Assembly: GCA_038217425.1 (NCBI GenBank)
Contig: JBBQPM010000026.1
Location: forward strand, 1-52,055
Origin: JAIEPT01 sp038217425
Lineage (GTDB): Bacteria; Planctomycetota; Planctomycetia; Gemmatales; Gemmataceae
Reading direction: 5' to 3'
Length of the DNA stretch: 52,055 nucleotides
Shown here: positions 49,332 to 52,055 of the stretch, in pieces
Position numbering within the stretch: the stretch's first letter is position 1
Layout of the letters: every line of letters starts with the position of its first letter
Position numbers and translations under genes: made by a program
Notes under the pieces: generated by a model
The model's input: only the letters and a program-made list of their open reading frames with translations
Databases searched by the model: none
Told to the model about the DNA's origin: nothing

Positions 49332-49894
49332 ATGTCGTCGACCAGGATCCCGTGCCGCAATCCGCTTTCGGCAAAATCGTCAAGGCGGTCACCGGTCAGG
49401 AACGATGGTTCCTGGCCTTCGCGATCGGTCTGCAACTCACCGTGTTGATGTTCATGACCTTCAAGGGAACGATGATCCTCGTTCGCGGCGATGTCTACTA
49501 CGTGCGCGTGCAGCCGGTCGACCCGCGCGACATGATGCGCGGCGACTATGTCATCCTGAGCTACGAATTTAGTCGGCTGCCAGGCTGGCTCGAAGGGCAA
49601 ACCAAAAATGAGGATCTTCGCGATCGACCGATCTACGTCAGTCTCTCGAAAGAACTGGATGGCAAACACTGGCGGGCAGGGCAAACAAGTCTAAAGAAGC
49701 CCGCGAAGGGCCCATTTTTGAAGGGAAACCTCAACCAGCGCGGCCTCATCGAGTTCGGCATCGAGCAGTATTTCCTGCAAGAAGGCAAGGGACGCGAATA
49801 CGAAGAGGCAGTGCGATCCCGGCGGCTCTCGGCAGAAATCGCGATCACGCCCGAAGGCGCGGCAGCGATGCGAGGGCTGCACATTTTGGATTAG
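49328..49894 (+). CDS. GDYXXLXY-domain membrane protein
   Basis: A 188-residue protein with one N-terminal membrane helix (WFLAFAIGLQLTVLMFMTF) and the family motif GDYVILSY inside VDPRDMMRGDYVILSYEF, from which the family takes its name. The C-terminal part is probably outside the cytoplasm. AAGGGAG lies six bases before ATG 49328. Translation is coupled to the DUF2157 gene. Confidence 0.9.
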   Translation: MNVVDQDPVPQSAFGKIVKAVTGQERWFLAFAIGLQLTVLMFMTFKGTMILVRGDVYYVRVQPVDPRDMMRGDYVILSYEFSRLPGWLEGQTKNEDLRDRPIYVSLSKELDGKHWRAGQTSLKKPAKGPFLKGNLNQRGLIEFGIEQYFLQEGKGREYEEAVRSRRLSAEIAITPEGAAAMRGLHILD

Positions 49895-50049
49895 TGCTGC
49901 GTCAAGCCTCGGCCGTTGGTAGCTGATTTCGCCGGAGTTCGGGATTGCAAACTTTGGCGACTACTCAACTCTTTCAATAACGTGCCCAGCAAGGGGTTTC
50001 CATTCCCTTTCCGACCAAATTTCGAAAGTTCGCGGCTCGCAACTCATTC

Positions 50050-51069
50050 CTACGAAATCGTCACTACCGCCTTGATGACGCCCGTCTCCGGCTTGGTGTA
50101 CGACGGAAACGCCTCAATCAACTCCTCGAAGGTGGTGCGATGCGTGATCCACGGCTTCGTGTCGATCTGCCCCGCTTCCATCAAGCCGACGATGCGCGCG
50201 AAGTCGGCCGAGAGGGCGTTGCGCGAACAGAGCAGCGTCCCTTCCGGCTTGTGAAACAGTGGATGGCGAAAGCGGACTTCCTCCGTCGTGATGCCGACGA
50301 AAACCAGCCGACCCGCGTGCGTGATCAGCCCAAAGGCGTTCGCCATCGACGAGCTGTTCCCCGTGGCGTCGATCACCACATCGGGGAGATGCCCGTCCGT
50401 CAGCTCGCGCAGTTGCGCGTCGAGTTGCTCCGACGGCTGCAACGTGTGCGTCACACCCATCACGCGTCGGCAGAAATCGAGGCGACCCGCGTGGACGTCG
50501 AGCATGATGACCTTGGCGCCGGTCAGCTTCGCGAACTCCAGCGTCGCCAAACCGATCGGCCCCGCGCCGATGATGAGGCACGATTCGTCCGCCTTCAGCC
50601 CGGAGCGATTGACCGCGTGGCAGCCGATCGCCAGCGTTTCAACCAGGGCGAGTTGCTCGAACGCCAGCGTGCGCGAGATGTGCAGCTTACGGGCCGGGAC
50701 GGTGAAGTAGGGCCGCAAACCGCCGTCACAATGGACGCCGAGCGTCTGATGTTTCTCGCAGCAATTGGTGTGGCCGCGAATGCAGGCATAACACTTTTGG
50801 CAATTGATGTACGGCTCGACGGAGCAGCGATCGCCCGTCTTGACGTTGGTCACGTCGTCGGCGACCTGGACGACTTCGACGCCGAGTTCATGACCCGGGA
50901 TACGCGGGTAGCTGAAGAAAGGCATCTTGCCGAGATAGCCGCTGAGATCGGTGCCGCAGATGCCGACTTGATGGACGCGGACGACTGCTTCGCCCGGCCC
51001 CGGCTTGGCGGGCTCGGGGACGTCGATTTGCTTCCACTGTTTAGGGGCTTCGAGGGATAGTGCTTTCAT
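50050..51069 (-). CDS. zinc-dependent alcohol dehydrogenase family protein
   Basis: A 339-residue medium-chain dehydrogenase. The catalytic zinc ligands are Cys38 (GICGTD), His60 and Glu61 (PGHELG). Structural zinc ligands are Cys90, Cys93, Cys96 and Cys103 or 104 (INCQKCYACIRGHTNCC). The NAD-binding motif GAGPIGLATLEFAK lies near 168-181. It most resembles sorbitol, threonine or galactitol dehydrogenases, so a polyol or sugar alcohol is a likely substrate. It stands alone. Confidence 0.92.
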   Translation of the reverse strand: MKALSLEAPKQWKQIDVPEPAKPGPGEAVVRVHQVGICGTDLSGYLGKMPFFSYPRIPGHELGVEVVQVADDVTNVKTGDRCSVEPYINCQKCYACIRGHTNCCEKHQTLGVHCDGGLRPYFTVPARKLHISRTLAFEQLALVETLAIGCHAVNRSGLKADESCLIIGAGPIGLATLEFAKLTGAKVIMLDVHAGRLDFCRRVMGVTHTLQPSEQLDAQLRELTDGHLPDVVIDATGNSSSMANAFGLITHAGRLVFVGITTEEVRFRHPLFHKPEGTLLCSRNALSADFARIVGLMEAGQIDTKPWITHRTTFEELIEAFPSYTKPETGVIKAVVTIS

Positions 51070-51093
51070 GAGAACCTCAAATACGAGAGTGCT

Positions 51094-51942
51094 TCATTTC
51101 GCGGATGGATTTGTCAGTGCTTCCTGTGCTTTCCCTGTGAGCGACAACCAACGGAGAAAAAAAACGACCTCAATGAGAAGCAGCAAGAGAATTGCGGGCG
51201 GAACCATTTCGTGATAAGTTGCCGGTTTGGGCTGCGGATTACGCCAACGTAAGATATCGCGAAAATCGAGCAGTCCGTCCCACGCGTGATCATTGTAGTA
51301 TCGTATCAACATCGCAATTGCCCATTTTTGAAGCGGCCAAAACACAAACCCGACGATTAGGAAAATCGTGCTGTTTAGCGAGAAACTACGCCCGGATTGC
51401 GCCGCGAGCTGGCGTAGTGCAAAAATGTGGAAAAGAAAGCCAAGTCCGAGCATTCCTCCCGCAAAGACCAGCGAATACTTCAGTGCGGAAGGCTGCAATT
51501 CAATTACGGAGTAAATGAAACCGCCCGAAATAGTCGATACAGAAAACAAGTTCGAAACAAGCGCCAACATGTTCAACCGCCAAAACGGCTCCGATTGCAG
51601 CCGAAGGCCGAGAACTTGGCCGATCAGGCATGATAAGAGGATAGGTAGCCCAAACATGCTCCACATCGTAAAGAGCACAGTGGGAATCTCCTCTGCCGTG
51701 CCAACGTTTGCCAGGAAAAAATAGACAATCACCTGGATTGGCAATCCGATGATGACCATCCAAATCGCCATTTGTTTAGCTTCTAGAGCGGCGGCAATTC
51801 CTTCTGCAATAGCCTTATTTCCGTCCGTTCTTTGTTTCAACAATGATTCGTCAGGCGCGAAGTCAAGTTGACAGTACGGACACCTACACGAAGTTCCGCT
51901 TTCGTCGAACTGAAACTCACTGGCTGTCCGGAGTCCGCTCAT
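51094..51942 (-). CDS. zinc-ribbon membrane protein of unknown function
   Basis: A 282-residue protein. A CXCXXC-type cluster (CRCPYC) close to the N terminus suggests a zinc ribbon, then about six or seven membrane helices follow (MVIIGLPIQVIVYFFLANVG, LVFAGGMLGLGFLFHIFAL, PAILLLLLIEVVFFLRWLSL). The frame is open upstream to 52002, but that longer form overlaps the transposase start, so ATG 51942 is preferred. The GC content here is lower than in most neighbours. It may have been cut by the IS element at the right edge. Confidence 0.7.
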   Translation of the reverse strand: MSGLRTASEFQFDESGTSCRCPYCQLDFAPDESLLKQRTDGNKAIAEGIAAALEAKQMAIWMVIIGLPIQVIVYFFLANVGTAEEIPTVLFTMWSMFGLPILLSCLIGQVLGLRLQSEPFWRLNMLALVSNLFSVSTISGGFIYSVIELQPSALKYSLVFAGGMLGLGFLFHIFALRQLAAQSGRSFSLNSTIFLIVGFVFWPLQKWAIAMLIRYYNDHAWDGLLDFRDILRWRNPQPKPATYHEMVPPAILLLLLIEVVFFLRWLSLTGKAQEALTNPSAK

Positions 51943-52000
51943 GTCGCTAGGATTGCAGGTGGAGAAATTTATGGCAACAACCTGAACAAGGAGACAGGTC

Positions 52001-52055
52001 ATGACGCCGGCACGGAAGCCCTATCGCAGCGACATCAGTGACGCTCAGTGGAACA
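52001..52055 (+). mobile_element. 5' end of an IS5-family transposase gene (partial)
   Basis: ATG 52001 with AAGGAG about nine bases before it starts a frame MTPARKPYRSDISDAQWN that runs off the window. The KPYRSDISDAQW opening is typical of IS5-family transposases (IS427-like group). The terminal inverted repeat cannot be identified because the other end is not in the window. Confidence 0.7.

Overview
The window looks like chromosomal DNA of a planctomycete, most likely a relative of the Gemmatales. GC content is high. Two large secreted DUF1549/DUF1553 proteins carry CXXCH motifs, one of them followed directly by a Tat-exported DUF1501 protein. There is also a Tat-exported Gfo/Idh/MocA oxidoreductase, secreted PQQ-repeat, VWA/TPR and PPC-like proteins, McsA/McsB without a visible CtsR, and many palindromic repeats between genes. 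This assignment is inferred from gene content; no 16S rRNA or other marker was searched.

Layout. 1-2.45 kb: end of an unknown gene, then an acyl carrier protein, a shortened ketosynthase-like protein with Gln in place of the catalytic Cys, and an intact ketosynthase, probably one acyl-chain or polyketide-like operon. 2.5-4.9 kb: a two-gene cassette (unknown protein plus a frameshifted PIN-like nuclease) lies between a 67-bp relic of the lolD 3' end and the intact lolD. 5.1-11.5 kb: a transporter fused to a degenerate acyltransferase domain, ApbE flavin transferase, a Wza-like export lipoprotein, phosphoglucosamine/phosphohexomutase and a sulfatase-fold protein. 11.8-17.5 kb: MiaB, a secreted PPC-like two-repeat protein, a Wzc-like co-polymerase/kinase and an aldo-keto reductase coupled to it. 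17.5-20.5 kb: a two-gene module of small conserved proteins (one frameshifted) and Rho.

20.7-26.5 kb: DUF1549/1553 and DUF1501 pair, sugar isomerase-like protein, class V aminotransferase, Hsp20. 26.7-28.9 kb: a protein-arginine phosphorylation operon with two tandem McsA-like zinc proteins and McsB behind a clear sigma-70 promoter. 29-31.3 kb: a secreted Pro/Tyr-rich protein, a repeat-rich gene-poor zone and an HTH-receiver regulator. 31.3-37.8 kb: a BatB/BatC-like fusion, two secreted proteins, DnaX-interacting HolB coupled to a small lipoprotein, and Cmk. 37.8-38.5 kb: an IS200-like REP-associated tyrosine transposase framed by three palindromes on each side in mirror order.

38.5-52 kb: Gfo/Idh/MocA protein, a second DUF1549/1553 protein, an ecotin-family protease inhibitor, an FHA-GAF-SpoIIE phosphatase, an EamA permease, a Xer-type recombinase, an acetyl-xylan-esterase-like hydrolase, a DUF2157/GDYXXLXY pair, a zinc alcohol dehydrogenase, a zinc-ribbon membrane protein, and the first codons of an IS5-family transposase running off the right edge.

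The most unusual items are the mirrored RAYT/REP unit, the PIN-like cassette beside a lolD relic, the Gln-bearing ketosynthase-like partner, the tandem McsA genes with an altered McsB tail, an ecotin without its disulfide, a receiver domain without its acidic pair, and several families of nested palindromes. No tRNA, rRNA or CRISPR array was found. All functions are read from motifs and family knowledge; no database search was run.
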